From Microbacterium sp. AK031 (GTDB lineage Bacteria > Actinomycetota > Actinomycetes > Actinomycetales > Microbacteriaceae), in the NCBI RefSeq assembly GCF_024807145.1, contig NZ_JANUCA010000010.1, positions 57,480-121,479 on the forward strand: 64,000 bases of DNA, given 5' to 3'. Below are positions 16,762 to 27,340 of this stretch, one piece after another. The first letter of the stretch is position 1. Each line of letters begins with the position of its first letter. Both the position numbers and the translations under genes were made by a program. Below the pieces are notes generated by a model, which worked only from the letters and a program-made list of their open reading frames with translations, was not told the origin of the DNA and did no database searches.

Positions 16762-19422
16762 TCAGCCCTTCGGCGTGAGCACCAGCGTGTCGACGGTCGC
16801 CGCATCCACGGCATCCGGAGTGAACGCCCATGGCGTCTGGATGCCGGCGGACCAGTTCTCGGTCTGATCCACGTAGTGCGGGTGGAACGCATGCCCGGAT
16901 GCGCCGGTCAGGTGATTCCACGACGACTCATCGAAGTCCGACAGGTCGATCACCATGCGCATCGACGGCACCGTGGTCGTCGTGTATCCCTCACCCAGCT
17001 CCCACCCGGTGGCGTTCACGACCGATGGGCCGCCGCCGACCGGATACGGCCCGCGGTTGAACAGCGCTTCGATCGGCGCGATTCCGGACGAGCCGAGGGT
17101 GTCGCTCGTCAGGGTGATGGCGTGCAGGTCGCCCCAGTTCCAGCGCGAGACGGTCGAACCCTGGTACCCGGCGAGCTCGTCGTAGGCCTGCTCGGCAGAC
17201 AGCGCCAGCATCTCTTCCATGCCGGAGACGCCGATGTTCTCGTTCGTCCAGAGAGGGTCGGTCGGGTCATCGAGCAGTGCGGACACCACGGTGAACAGAC
17301 GGCCCTGACCGTCGTGCGGCAGGGACCCGTCGCGCTGCTCGAACAGGTTCAGCACCAGGTTCGACCACAGCACGTTCGCGTAGGCGGCAGCCGATGAATC
17401 AGCGTTGTTCTGCGCATCCCACGTGCGCAGCAGGGCGACGGCCTCCTTCGGGCCTGCGCCCTTCACCTCGATGTCGCCCATCACCGCCGCGAGCTTCTTG
17501 CCGATCCACATCTCGTTGTCGCTCTGGATGTCGCGCATGACCTGCGCGGTGAGGGGCGCGGCCGCGGCCTGGCGTTCGATCAGGTGCGTGATGCGTGCAG
17601 CGCGGTAGCCGTAGGCCCAGTCGCGAGAGAGGAAGTGTTCGTAGTCGTCGGTGACGATCGCGTTGTTCGCCGTGACGATGTAGCCCGAACTCGGGTTGTA
17701 CGAGACCGGAAGATCCTCGAACTCGATGAAACCGGTCCAGTCGTAACTGCTGTCCCACCCTGGCTGCGGGATCCACCCGTCTCCCGCTCCCCGGAGCGGC
17801 AGCCGACCCGGCGCCTGGTACCCGATGTTGCCTTCGACGTCGGCGTAGATCAGGTTCTGCGCCGGCACGTCGAACAGTGACGCCGCATGTCGGAAGTCGT
17901 TGAAGTCCTGGGCGGTGGCGAGTGCGAAGATCGCGGTCGCGGCGCTGCCCGGATCCAACGCTGTCCATCGCAGGCTCACGGCGTACTCGCCCGAGAGGGC
18001 GGCCGACGCATCAGTCTCACCCTGCGTGAGGGCGTCGCCGTCCGCCGACACCTCGCCATCGGCGATCGCGGTGAAGTCATCGGTGAGGCCGGAGATGATC
18101 GGGCCGTGCACGGTCGAGCGGATGGTGAGATCGATGTCGTCTCCACCGGCGACCCTGACGGTCTCCTCTCGCACGTCGAGCGGCACCAGTGCGCCGTCGC
18201 GCCAGTAGGAGTCTCCGTCGACCTTCTCGATGTAGAGGTCGGCGACGTCGGTCGTGAGGTTCGTGAAGCCCCAGGCGACCTGATCGTTGTGGCCGATCAC
18301 GATGCCGGGCAACCCGGAGAACGAGAAACCGCCCACGTCGAACGGGCATTCCTCGGTGACCTCGGAGCAGCGCAACTGCACCTGGTACCAGACCGACGGA
18401 AGCGATGCGCCCAGGTGCGGATCATTCGCCAGCAGTGGCATGCCGCTCTCGGTGAGCTGCCCAGACACGACCCATGAGTTCGAGCCGATGCCCTCGCCGA
18501 CGTCGCCGACCAGCAGGCTCGCCGCCGCGATGACGCTGCCGGCCTCGCGCCATTCGATCGTCGTGACTGCGGTCTGCACGTTCGATACGCCGGTCTCGTC
18601 GCCATCGGCTTCGAAGGCGGCCGGCGTGGCATCCGTCTCCGACCCGAGGGCCGGAACGGTCGAGATCTCGGGAACGATCACAGGGTTCTTGTCGAAGGGG
18701 TAGGCGGGATACAGCTGCTCGAGCAGCTCGAGGCTGTCAGCCGGAACCCCGGGGTCGCCGACCTCGGCGACGAGGAGTGCGCGCTCGGTCTCGTCTTCGA
18801 TGTTGGTGCGCAGATCCCACGCCATGGCCTTCAGCCACGCGACCGAATCCGCGGGTTCCCACGGCTCGACCTCGTAGTCGGGGTTCTGTATGTCGAGAAC
18901 GGCATATTCCAGGGCGAGGTCAGCACCGTCACGCGTGGAGAGGTAGGAGTTCACTCCGTCGGCGTACGCCTGGTAGTAGGCGAGAGTCGTCTCGTCCATC
19001 GCCTCGACCTCCTGTTCGGCGACAGCGCGCCAGCCGAGAGTACGCAGGAACATGTCAGTCGGCGCCTGTGATTCGCCGAACATCTCGGCGACGCGACCAG
19101 ATGTCACGTGTCGGCGGAAGTCCATCTCGAAGAAGCGATCCTGGGCGTGCACGAACCCCTGTGCGTAGAACAGATCGTGCGAGGAATCGGCGGTGATCGT
19201 CGGAGTTCCGAGGTCGTCGCGCTGCACGGTGACCTGGGCCTTCAGTCCGTCGAGTTCGAGCTCGCCGGCCGTCTGCGGGAACGAGCGCTGGATCGTCCAG
19301 ACCACGAAGAATGCCGCAGCGACCGCCGCCACCAGCAGCCCGGCGACGATTACGAACGCGATGCGTCCGATCTTGGTGCCCAGCGTGCGACGTACGGGAG
19401 CTTCGAGCGGTTCGATCGTCAT
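16762..19422 (-). CDS. Penicillin acylase family Ntn-hydrolase, membrane-anchored
   Basis: Protein of 886 aa. An N-terminal helix (about residues 19-43) anchors it with the bulk outside. The alpha part has DLFYAQGFVHAQDRFFEMDF. The autoproteolysis site is G-SNSWVVSG with nucleophile Ser314, leaving a beta chain of about 573 residues. NDPHLGASLPSVWYQ and PGIVIGHNDQVAWGFTN follow as in family members. Enzymes of this family hydrolyse amide bonds of beta-lactams, acyl-homoserine lactones or cyclic lipopeptides. Substrate here is unknown. Its stop is 6 bp from that of the convergent GntR gene. The ATG at 19422 fits the signal-anchor. Confidence 0.9.
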   Translation of the reverse strand: MTIEPLEAPVRRTLGTKIGRIAFVIVAGLLVAAVAAAFFVVWTIQRSFPQTAGELELDGLKAQVTVQRDDLGTPTITADSSHDLFYAQGFVHAQDRFFEMDFRRHVTSGRVAEMFGESQAPTDMFLRTLGWRAVAEQEVEAMDETTLAYYQAYADGVNSYLSTRDGADLALEYAVLDIQNPDYEVEPWEPADSVAWLKAMAWDLRTNIEDETERALLVAEVGDPGVPADSLELLEQLYPAYPFDKNPVIVPEISTVPALGSETDATPAAFEADGDETGVSNVQTAVTTIEWREAGSVIAAASLLVGDVGEGIGSNSWVVSGQLTESGMPLLANDPHLGASLPSVWYQVQLRCSEVTEECPFDVGGFSFSGLPGIVIGHNDQVAWGFTNLTTDVADLYIEKVDGDSYWRDGALVPLDVREETVRVAGGDDIDLTIRSTVHGPIISGLTDDFTAIADGEVSADGDALTQGETDASAALSGEYAVSLRWTALDPGSAATAIFALATAQDFNDFRHAASLFDVPAQNLIYADVEGNIGYQAPGRLPLRGAGDGWIPQPGWDSSYDWTGFIEFEDLPVSYNPSSGYIVTANNAIVTDDYEHFLSRDWAYGYRAARITHLIERQAAAAPLTAQVMRDIQSDNEMWIGKKLAAVMGDIEVKGAGPKEAVALLRTWDAQNNADSSAAAYANVLWSNLVLNLFEQRDGSLPHDGQGRLFTVVSALLDDPTDPLWTNENIGVSGMEEMLALSAEQAYDELAGYQGSTVSRWNWGDLHAITLTSDTLGSSGIAPIEALFNRGPYPVGGGPSVVNATGWELGEGYTTTTVPSMRMVIDLSDFDESSWNHLTGASGHAFHPHYVDQTENWSAGIQTPWAFTPDAVDAATVDTLVLTPKG

Positions 19423-19556
19423 TGATGAGTTCTTTCACGGTCGTCGATGGGATCCGGTCTAACAGTCCCCCAGAGAGTGTCTCGGGCGTGCTGTCGAGCC
19501 TAGTCGGATCGATGGGCTTCAGCAGGAGGCACGGTAGACGTCGACCTGTGGAGGAT

Positions 19557-19584
19557 GAGTGCGGATGCCGCGGCATCCGCACTC
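19557..19584. other. Perfect 28-bp palindrome between argG and acylase gene
   Basis: The sequence from GAGTGCGGATGCCG to its exact complement, ending at 19584, is a perfect inverted repeat with no loop. Its centre repeats the GGATGC/GCATCC hexamer. It lies 97 bp after the argG stop and 135 bp before the acylase start in the direction of both genes. It could be a transcription stop for argG or a binding site. No T-run follows. Confidence 0.7.
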
Positions 19585-19680
19585 CGAATCGCCATGCACG
19601 AAACCGTGCCTTCGCCGCCGGCGACTCACCGCGTCAGTCTCTGCGCTCGCAGTCGCCGAAGCACTGGACGAGGGTGCGCC

Positions 19681-21186
<1,506 letters not shown>

Positions 21187-21199
21187 CTAGGGTGGGGGC

Positions 21200-21904
21200 A
21201 TGATCGAGGCAGTGCTGTGGGGTGCGGTCGCGGCGGTGCCACTGTTCGTCGGGGCCGTGCTCGCGCTGCTGCGCACCTGGCCACCGAAGTGGCTGGGGAT
21301 CGTGCTCGGCTTCGGCGCCGGAGCCCTCATGGCATCGATCGCCTTCGAGCTGTGGGAGGAGGGCCTGCAGCTCGCCGGCCCGATCCCGCTCGTCGCCGGA
21401 GTCGCCGTAGGGGCGCTCTGCTATTACGCGGCCGACCGGATCGTCGAACGCCGCGCTTCCGCGACGCAGGGGTCGGCCGGTGGGCCGCTTGCCGTGGGCG
21501 CTCTGCTCGACGGCATACCGGAGCAGCTCGTCCTCGGAATCGGGCTGGCCACGGGCGAGGGGGTGAGCGTCGCCCTCATCATCGCGATCGTCGTCTCCAA
21601 CCTGCCAGAGTCGATCGGTTCCGCCGCCGACCTGTTGGACAGTGGGATGAAGCGCTCACGGGTGCTGTCGCTGTGGGGCGGGGTGGCTGTCGTCTGCGCG
21701 CTCGCGACGATCGCGGGTTACGCCCTCGCGGATGCGGTGAGCGCCGAGTTCAGCGCCGGAGCGAGCGGGTTCGCGGCCGGCGCTCTACTCGTCATGCTCG
21801 TCGACTCGATGGTGCCAGACGCACAGTCCAAGGCCAAGGAGTTGACGGGCCTGGCCACTGTTCTCGGCTTCGCGCTCGCCGCGGGGCTCTCCTTCGTGGC
21901 GTGA
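21200..21904 (+). CDS. ZIP-family metal transporter
   Basis: Protein of 234 aa with about seven or eight helices. The two metal-binding helices are recognisable as DGIPEQLVLGIGLATGEG and SNLPESIGSA, corresponding to HNxPEG-type motifs. ZIP carriers move Zn2+, Mn2+ or Fe2+ into the cytoplasm. The first motif has Asp in place of the usual His, as in a subset of bacterial members. It is a single gene, divergent from argG. The stop is 35 bp before a strong 81-bp hairpin element. Confidence 0.8.
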   Translation: MIEAVLWGAVAAVPLFVGAVLALLRTWPPKWLGIVLGFGAGALMASIAFELWEEGLQLAGPIPLVAGVAVGALCYYAADRIVERRASATQGSAGGPLAVGALLDGIPEQLVLGIGLATGEGVSVALIIAIVVSNLPESIGSAADLLDSGMKRSRVLSLWGGVAVVCALATIAGYALADAVSAEFSAGASGFAAGALLVMLVDSMVPDAQSKAKELTGLATVLGFALAAGLSFVA

Positions 21905-21939
21905 ATACAGGGCTCTCTCGCCTGATGGCCGACCCTGCC

Positions 21940-22020
21940 GGAAAACCCAGACGATCTGGCGTGCCGACGGCGTGTCAGTGAGTGACATGCCGTCGACACG
22001 CCGATTGATCTGGGTTTTCC
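21940..22020. repeat. 81-bp two-part hairpin element
   Basis: The outer arms GGAAAACCCAGA (21940-21951) and TCTGGGTTTTCC (22009-22020) are perfect 12-bp complements. After a 6x6 internal loop, inner arms of 20 bp (21958-21977 and 21983-22002) pair at 18 of 20 positions around a 5-base loop. It lies between convergent genes: the ZIP stop is 36 bp to the left and the next gene's stop 17 bp to the right. It could act as a terminator on both strands or be a mobile intergenic repeat. Confidence 0.85.
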
Positions 22021-22036
22021 CACGGAGCCCAGGCGC

Positions 22037-23152
22037 TCAGTACCCCGGGTACTCCTGCATCCGCGTCTCGAACTCTTCCCGGTCGTCCTCGCTGAGCAGC
22101 TCGGGCGCGAGGAAGTAGATCTGCAGCCCCTCCAGCGGCTCGCCGGTGCGGGCGCTCTGCGCCTCGCGCTCACCGGCGAACTCTCCGGTGGTGTCGTTGG
22201 ACAGGTCGTAGAGCACGGCGTAGAAGCGCAGCGGATCCGGATAGTTGTCCGAGTAGTACTCCCAGGTGGTCTGCGAGCGCGGGTCGGTACTGCCGTAGAA
22301 CCTCTCGAGGATCGAGTCGTCCATGCCCGAAGAGGGCTCGTTGAACGAGTACAGGTCGTACATGCCGTACTGCGTGACGACGTCTTCGATGACGTCCATC
22401 ACGGCGACCTTGCGGTCGTAGTCCTGGATGGGCTCGTTCGTCATCCACTGCATCGAGGTGTACTGCACCAGCATCGATTCGCCGCCGTAGCCGTTGCGCT
22501 CCGGACGGAGATTTTCCGTGCCGGCCTCGGTCCACGTGTAGCCGAACCGCTCGGTGAGTCGGTCGCGGATCTTGGCGAGCATCTCCTCGCTCTGCGCGCG
22601 CACCTCTTCGAGAGAGGGCTGCGCGAGGATCGTGCTCGACGAGGTGTCCTTGATGCCGGGGTAGGCCTCTTCGTGCTTCTGCTCGTCGGTCTTCTCGCCC
22701 TCGTAATTGCCAGACGCCGAGGTCTGCAGCGCGCTCATCGCACCGACGGTGGCGACGTTGAGCATGAGGGTGACGATGAGGGCGGATGCTGCGAGCCTCC
22801 GTCCACGTCGAGAGAACAGTGCCGCGATCACGACGGCGAGCACGACGAGCTGCAGGGTGAGCATGGTGACGCCGTACAGCGCGTCGGTACCGCCGGAGAG
22901 CAGGACCCCCAGCAGCACGACGGCGAAGAGGATCGCTGTGACCAGCGCGACCCAGCCGATCACGCCCGCCGGCTGCTTCTCCTCGGCAGCCTGCGCCGGG
23001 CTGAGCACCGGCGGCAGTGGTGCACCCTGAAGCGGTGCGGTGGGGGCCGGCTGCACTCGACGAGCGCCGTGGTACCCGCCGGGCGGCGGCACCGGAGGGG
23101 CGCCATCGGTGCCGGCGATGTAGCGTGCGCGCTGCTTCTCTGGCTCTACCAT
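22037..23152 (-). CDS. Membrane protein of MoxR/vWA operon, unknown function
   Basis: Protein of 371 aa, last gene of the operon, overlapping the previous gene by seven bases. Residues 1-60 are a Pro-rich cytoplasmic lead. Four hydrophobic spans follow (about 65-150). The remainder is a soluble outer domain with YTWTEAGTENLRPERNGYGG, FNEPSSGMDDSILERFYGS and YPDPLRFYAVLYDL. I do not recognise the domain. Its constant place in a MoxR-type operon suggests an envelope-assembly or stress role. Confidence 0.7.
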   Translation of the reverse strand: MVEPEKQRARYIAGTDGAPPVPPPGGYHGARRVQPAPTAPLQGAPLPPVLSPAQAAEEKQPAGVIGWVALVTAILFAVVLLGVLLSGGTDALYGVTMLTLQLVVLAVVIAALFSRRGRRLAASALIVTLMLNVATVGAMSALQTSASGNYEGEKTDEQKHEEAYPGIKDTSSSTILAQPSLEEVRAQSEEMLAKIRDRLTERFGYTWTEAGTENLRPERNGYGGESMLVQYTSMQWMTNEPIQDYDRKVAVMDVIEDVVTQYGMYDLYSFNEPSSGMDDSILERFYGSTDPRSQTTWEYYSDNYPDPLRFYAVLYDLSNDTTGEFAGEREAQSARTGEPLEGLQIYFLAPELLSEDDREEFETRMQEYPGY

Positions 23153-23946
23153 GGCTTGTCCGTCCCGCCACCGGGGCCGTCCTCGTCGCCCTGGTTCTGC
23201 TCGCGCTCCTCGGCGCCCTGATCGAGCTTGTCCTGCAGTTCGTCGAGCTTGTCCTGATCGGGGTGCGGCTGCTCCTGCTCTTCGCCCTCGCCCTCAGCGG
23301 GTGGCGGCTGCTGTTCCCGGGCCTGCTGTTGCTTCTCCTGCAGTCGATCACCGAGCTCGTCGAGGGTCTCACCCATGCTGCGATCGGGGTCGGGCGACTG
23401 CGAATCCGCTTCTTCGCTGTTGCACTCCTCCGGCGTCTCGGCCGTGATCTGCAGCGCCTCGCCGTACAACTCCGCCCCGCCGGGCGCGTCGCCGGCGTCG
23501 ACCGCAGCATCGCCCTGACGCTCGATCACGATCGCGAGGTTCACCCGCACCGCGCACACTTCGAGGCCACTGGCCAGCGGCAGAGCCTCTTCGAACTTGG
23601 CACGGGCACCGTCGAGTTCCTCAGATCCGGCCAGTGCCGTGCCGACGTTGTACGGCGCCTTGTAGGGCTCGAACCAGTTCAGGAACTCCTGGCCCTCGGC
23701 CGCGGCCGTCGACCCAGCGTAGTCGTCGACGACGTAGGCGGTGATCGCCTGGTGGGCGAACGCGTACATGCTCAGCAGCTTGCCGACGAAGAGCAGCGCG
23801 GCGAGCGTGAGCGGCAGCGTGCCGATCGTGACCCAGCGACGGATCAGTCGGCGCCGACGATTCGCGGCGAGCAGAGCTGCCGCGGCATCCGGTGCGACGG
23901 TCGCAGCCGCTGAATCGGTCGGTCGGGTGGTCGTCTGCGAGGTCAT
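23146..23946 (-). CDS. TPR-like membrane protein of MoxR/vWA operon
   Basis: Protein of 266 aa. A basic patch RRRRLIRRW precedes a single membrane helix (about residues 40-62). Then comes a helical repeat-like region (FLNWFEPYKAPYNVGTALAGSEELDGARAKFEEAL, quoted here only by its two ends FLNWFEP and KFEEAL). The C-terminal ~90 residues are Gln/Glu/Pro-rich with a possible coiled coil (LDELQDKLDQGAEERE). TPR proteins such as BatB/BatC partners occur in these operons. Four-base overlap with the vWA gene upstream. Confidence 0.65.
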   Translation of the reverse strand: MTSQTTTRPTDSAAATVAPDAAAALLAANRRRRLIRRWVTIGTLPLTLAALLFVGKLLSMYAFAHQAITAYVVDDYAGSTAAAEGQEFLNWFEPYKAPYNVGTALAGSEELDGARAKFEEALPLASGLEVCAVRVNLAIVIERQGDAAVDAGDAPGGAELYGEALQITAETPEECNSEEADSQSPDPDRSMGETLDELGDRLQEKQQQAREQQPPPAEGEGEEQEQPHPDQDKLDELQDKLDQGAEEREQNQGDEDGPGGGTDKPW

Positions 23947-24974
23947 GCGTCGCCTCCCCGGGTGGCGAGTCCGCGCATCTGCGCGATGAGGATCGTCGCC
24001 CTGGCGACCTCGACGCCGAGCAGCAGCACCATCACGAGGGCGAAGATCCAGTACAGGTCGATCACGTTGCCCACTGACCCGGACTCGGTGTAGTTCGTCG
24101 TCGTGGTCGGCGCCTCCGGCAGCTCGATGGCGGTGTCGGCGGAGCGCAGCTGGTACGGCACGCCGAGGTCGTCTGCGATGGTCTGCAGATTGGCCTCGTC
24201 GATCACCGATCGAGCCGGCTCGCCCTGATACTCGATGTACTCGCCGCCCTCTTCGGATGCCGCGAAGCTCCCAGAGGTGACCTTCATCGGGCCGCCCTCG
24301 TTCGTGCCGTAGCCGAGAACCGCGCCGCCGTCGGTGAACTCGGCGCTCGCGGAGAACGACTCGGGTTCGGTGCTCACCGTCTGTTCGCCGTCGCCCAGAT
24401 AGAACACCATCCGGGAGCGGTCGGGGGCCGATTCCGCGGCAGCCGCGAGCGTCTCCTCGACCATGGCGCTCGCGATGCCGATCGAGCTGCCCTGCGACTG
24501 CGCGGTGACCTCGGGACGCAGCACCTCGAGCGAGGAGATCAGCGCAGTGGCATCGGTGGTCAGCGGCAGCCGCAGCTCGGGTGCCGCGTCGAAGCTGATC
24601 AGCGCGAAGCGCGCGCCGGGGTACTCGTCGACGATCGCCTGCACGTCGGCGCGGACGCCGTCGAGCCGCTGCCCTTCGCCGTCCCAGTCCTCCGCCACGA
24701 TGCTCGCGGTGGTGTCGACGACGATGAGGATGTCGGTGTCGGTCGCGAGGGTCTCGGTGGTGCCTCCGGGGATGCCGGGCCGCAGCAGCATCATGAAGCA
24801 GGCGAGCAGCATCAGCAGGCGCACACCCCAGATGGCCGCTGAGGCCCCGGTTCCGGCATCCGCTGAGCCTGCCTGAGGACGCACCGCCCTCACCAGCATC
24901 CAGATGACGACGAAGGCGACCGGCGCGAACAGCAGCACGAGGAGTGCGACATTTAGGACGGGTTGGAAGATCAC
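23943..24974 (-). CDS. vWA-domain membrane protein (BatA/BatB-like), second copy
   Basis: Protein of 343 aa from the GTG at 24974, which overlaps the previous stop (GTGA). Two N-terminal helices (about 5-30 and 48-65) lead to a von Willebrand A domain. The MIDAS is DTTAS at residues 87-91, with Thr in the first Ser position (DxTxS). One C-terminal helix follows at VIDLYWIFALVMVLLLGV. A frame extends upstream, but that overlaps the preceding vWA gene. The protein probably holds a metal-dependent contact to a substrate handled by the MoxR ATPase. Confidence 0.85.
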   Translation of the reverse strand: MIFQPVLNVALLVLLFAPVAFVVIWMLVRAVRPQAGSADAGTGASAAIWGVRLLMLLACFMMLLRPGIPGGTTETLATDTDILIVVDTTASIVAEDWDGEGQRLDGVRADVQAIVDEYPGARFALISFDAAPELRLPLTTDATALISSLEVLRPEVTAQSQGSSIGIASAMVEETLAAAAESAPDRSRMVFYLGDGEQTVSTEPESFSASAEFTDGGAVLGYGTNEGGPMKVTSGSFAASEEGGEYIEYQGEPARSVIDEANLQTIADDLGVPYQLRSADTAIELPEAPTTTTNYTESGSVGNVIDLYWIFALVMVLLLGVEVARATILIAQMRGLATRGGDA

Positions 24975-25957
24975 AGCCTGACCCTCCACAGCAGCATCAG
25001 GAAACCGAGAGCCGCGACCAGCAGTACCGCGATCCAGAGGTTCGGGTTGTCGGTCCACACGACCTGCGCCTGGCCGCGGAGTTCGGTCGCCTCCTGCTCC
25101 TGGACGTCCTCGATGATGTCGGACACGGTCGTGGCGTCGCGCAGGCCGTACGCCTTGCCGCCTGTCGTCTCGGCGGCTGCGATGAGCTCCTGGCTGATGT
25201 CGGTGTCGACTCCCTGCACGGGGTTGAGCGCGAAGACGCGCACCCCTGCGGATGCCGCATAGTTCGACGCCTCCTCGAGGGTGACGATCGAGTCACCGTT
25301 CACCTCGTTGTCGGTGGCGAGGATGATCGAGCGAGAGCGCTCGTCATCCTGGTGATCGAAGCGCATGGCGCAGGATGCGAGCCCGTCGCCGATCAGCGAG
25401 GCACCTGGTCCGTTGAGCGTTCCCACCCAGTGCTCGGGGATCTCCTCCATGTAGCCGAAGCTCTCGCGGATGCTCTGCAGATGGGTGCGGATGAATTCGT
25501 AGTCGTCCGTGAGCGGGAAGATCTGCACCGGCGAGCTGTTGAAGATCGTCAGGCCGATGCGCTCGCCCTCGAAGCCGTCGAGCAGCTCCTCGAACACGCT
25601 GAGCACCTCGACGTCGACGTCGCTCATCGACCCTGAGACGTCGAGGCAGAGCATGATGTCGCGGCTGGTGTTGACGGGCTGGATCGTCTCGGATGACATC
25701 GGCCGTGCGGCGACGACGCCGGCGATCACAGTCGCGAGCACGCCGAGAGTGAGCACTCCGGCGAGGGCGACGGTGCGGCGTCTGACGGCGTGCTGGAACG
25801 ACGGCAGCGCACGCAGCCGCTCCGCCCTGGCGATCGGCGCGCTCTGCTGCCCGCGGTGGCGCGCATTCCGGCGGAGGCCGATGACGAGCCCGATGCCGAT
25901 CGCGATCACGATGACGGCGACCGCGATGAGGATCACCCACCAGTTCGCTAGTGCCAT
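24971..25957 (-). CDS. vWA-domain membrane protein (BatA-like), first copy
   Basis: Protein of 328 aa. Helices are at about 7-28 and 62-84. The vWA domain has an intact MIDAS, DVSGSMS (D106, S108, S110), with TDNEVNG in the later metal loop. One C-terminal helix closes it (LWIAVLLVAALGFLMLLW). The product overlaps the DUF4381-like gene upstream by ten bases and the second vWA gene by four. Paired vWA proteins beside MoxR and DUF58 genes are a widely conserved arrangement tied to envelope integrity and stress survival. Confidence 0.88.
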   Translation of the reverse strand: MALANWWVILIAVAVIVIAIGIGLVIGLRRNARHRGQQSAPIARAERLRALPSFQHAVRRRTVALAGVLTLGVLATVIAGVVAARPMSSETIQPVNTSRDIMLCLDVSGSMSDVDVEVLSVFEELLDGFEGERIGLTIFNSSPVQIFPLTDDYEFIRTHLQSIRESFGYMEEIPEHWVGTLNGPGASLIGDGLASCAMRFDHQDDERSRSIILATDNEVNGDSIVTLEEASNYAASAGVRVFALNPVQGVDTDISQELIAAAETTGGKAYGLRDATTVSDIIEDVQEQEATELRGQAQVVWTDNPNLWIAVLLVAALGFLMLLWRVRL

Positions 25958-26439
25958 GAGCCCACCACCTTGTGCGCTGCCTCGGCGCCGGCGATCGGGT
26001 CGACCGCCGGACCCTTGCGGAAGATGCTCGGGTAATAGTGCCGCTGCAGCGCGTCGATCAGCGACGGCGGCACACCGAGGCGCACGAGGTCATCGAGGGC
26101 GAGCACCGGGGCCTCCAGGCCGCTGTACTCGTTGACGAAGGTGCGCACGACGCGGCTGAGCTCGAGATTGGCGTGCCGCGCCGTGAGTGTTCCCGCACGG
26201 TAGTCCGTCTCGATCTGTCCGATGCGCTCGTGGTACTCCTGCCGCAGCATAGTGAGTACGTCAGCGGTCGGTGGTGCGGAGGTCGGGGCATCTCCCTGCG
26301 GCACCGTGCCGCGTCGCGCCTTCGTGAGGAAGATCAGCAGCCAGCCGGCGAGGATCAGCACGGCGATGATGCCGAGCGCCAGCAGCATCCAGCCCCAGCC
26401 GTACTGCGCGGGAGGGTAGAGCTCGTCAGTTCCGGACAT
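25948..26439 (-). CDS. DUF4381-like small membrane protein
   Basis: Protein of 163 aa. One helix (about 16-38, WMLLALGIIAVLILAGWLLIFL) is followed by a cytoplasmic helical domain with YHERIGQIETDYRAG and RTFVNEYSG, as in DUF4381/BatX-type proteins. It overlaps the DUF58 gene by 14 bases. Within the operon it occupies the usual position between DUF58 and the vWA genes. Confidence 0.75.
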   Translation of the reverse strand: MSGTDELYPPAQYGWGWMLLALGIIAVLILAGWLLIFLTKARRGTVPQGDAPTSAPPTADVLTMLRQEYHERIGQIETDYRAGTLTARHANLELSRVVRTFVNEYSGLEAPVLALDDLVRLGVPPSLIDALQRHYYPSIFRKGPAVDPIAGAEAAHKVVGSWH

Positions 26440-27313
26440 TGGCCCTCCGGTTCAGCATGCGCAGCAGTTGCGGCACCGCATCATCCTGGGTGTCGAGGGC
26501 GGTGTGGCTGATCTCGAGGCGATCGAGCAGGTCATGCAGCCGCGCGGCATCCGCCAGCGTCTGGGCGATGAGCTCGCCGAGCACCTCGCTGTCGCCGTGC
26601 ACGAAGTCGGGAACGGCCCAGCGAGTGTTGACGTCGGCGCGCACCGAGTGCGACGCGTGATCGAGCACGGGGTCCGCGTCGCGGAGCGTGACCCACAGCA
26701 CGTCGTGCTGCACGCGCAGACGGCGCAGCATCCGCTCCGTCTCGTCGGTGACAGGTGCGTCATCCGTGATGATCACGACGATGCATCGCCGGGCGATCGT
26801 GCGCGCGACGTAGGAGAGGAGTGCGTCGCGATCGCTGGGTGCGCTGCCGTCGGTGATCGCCTGGTCGATCGTGCGCAGGGCGTGCTCGAGCGCACCTTCG
26901 CTGCGACCGGGAGCACGTCGACGCACGCGCTCGGCGTCGCCGTGCACGACGCTGAAATCGTCGCCATGCCGCAGAGCCAGGATGCCGAGTGCCCCGGTGG
27001 CGAGGATCGCGAGGTCTTTCTTCGGTTTCTCGTCGTGCGCGAGCGCCGTCATGGACCTGCCGGTGTCGACGACGAACAGCACCGTGTGCATCCGGTTCGC
27101 GCGGTGCCGCTTCACGAGCGGCGTGCCGAGGCGGGCGGTGGCGCGCCAGTCGATGTCGCGCACCTGATCGCCGTACTCGTACTTGCGCAGATCCTCGAAG
27201 TCGAGGCTGCGTCCGTGCAGCAGTGACGCGTAGGCGCCGTCGAGCGCATGCATCGACTTCTGCGACGAGTGGATGAAGAGCTTGCTCTTCACCTGCGTGA
27301 TCAGGCTGGTCAT
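26426..27313 (-). CDS. DUF58-domain protein
   Basis: Protein of 295 aa. The DUF58 signature VRDIDWRATARLGTPLVKRH spans residues 51-70. A vWA-like core follows, with VLFVVDTGRSMTA (D-x-G-x-S variant). No membrane helix is seen, so it is cytoplasmic or membrane-associated through partners. These proteins accompany MoxR ATPases. It lies 27 bp after the moxR-type gene and overlaps the next gene. Confidence 0.9.
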   Translation of the reverse strand: MTSLITQVKSKLFIHSSQKSMHALDGAYASLLHGRSLDFEDLRKYEYGDQVRDIDWRATARLGTPLVKRHRANRMHTVLFVVDTGRSMTALAHDEKPKKDLAILATGALGILALRHGDDFSVVHGDAERVRRRAPGRSEGALEHALRTIDQAITDGSAPSDRDALLSYVARTIARRCIVVIITDDAPVTDETERMLRRLRVQHDVLWVTLRDADPVLDHASHSVRADVNTRWAVPDFVHGDSEVLGELIAQTLADAARLHDLLDRLEISHTALDTQDDAVPQLLRMLNRRANVRN

Positions 27314-27340
27314 GAGCTATCGGGCGGGTTCGAAGGGCGA

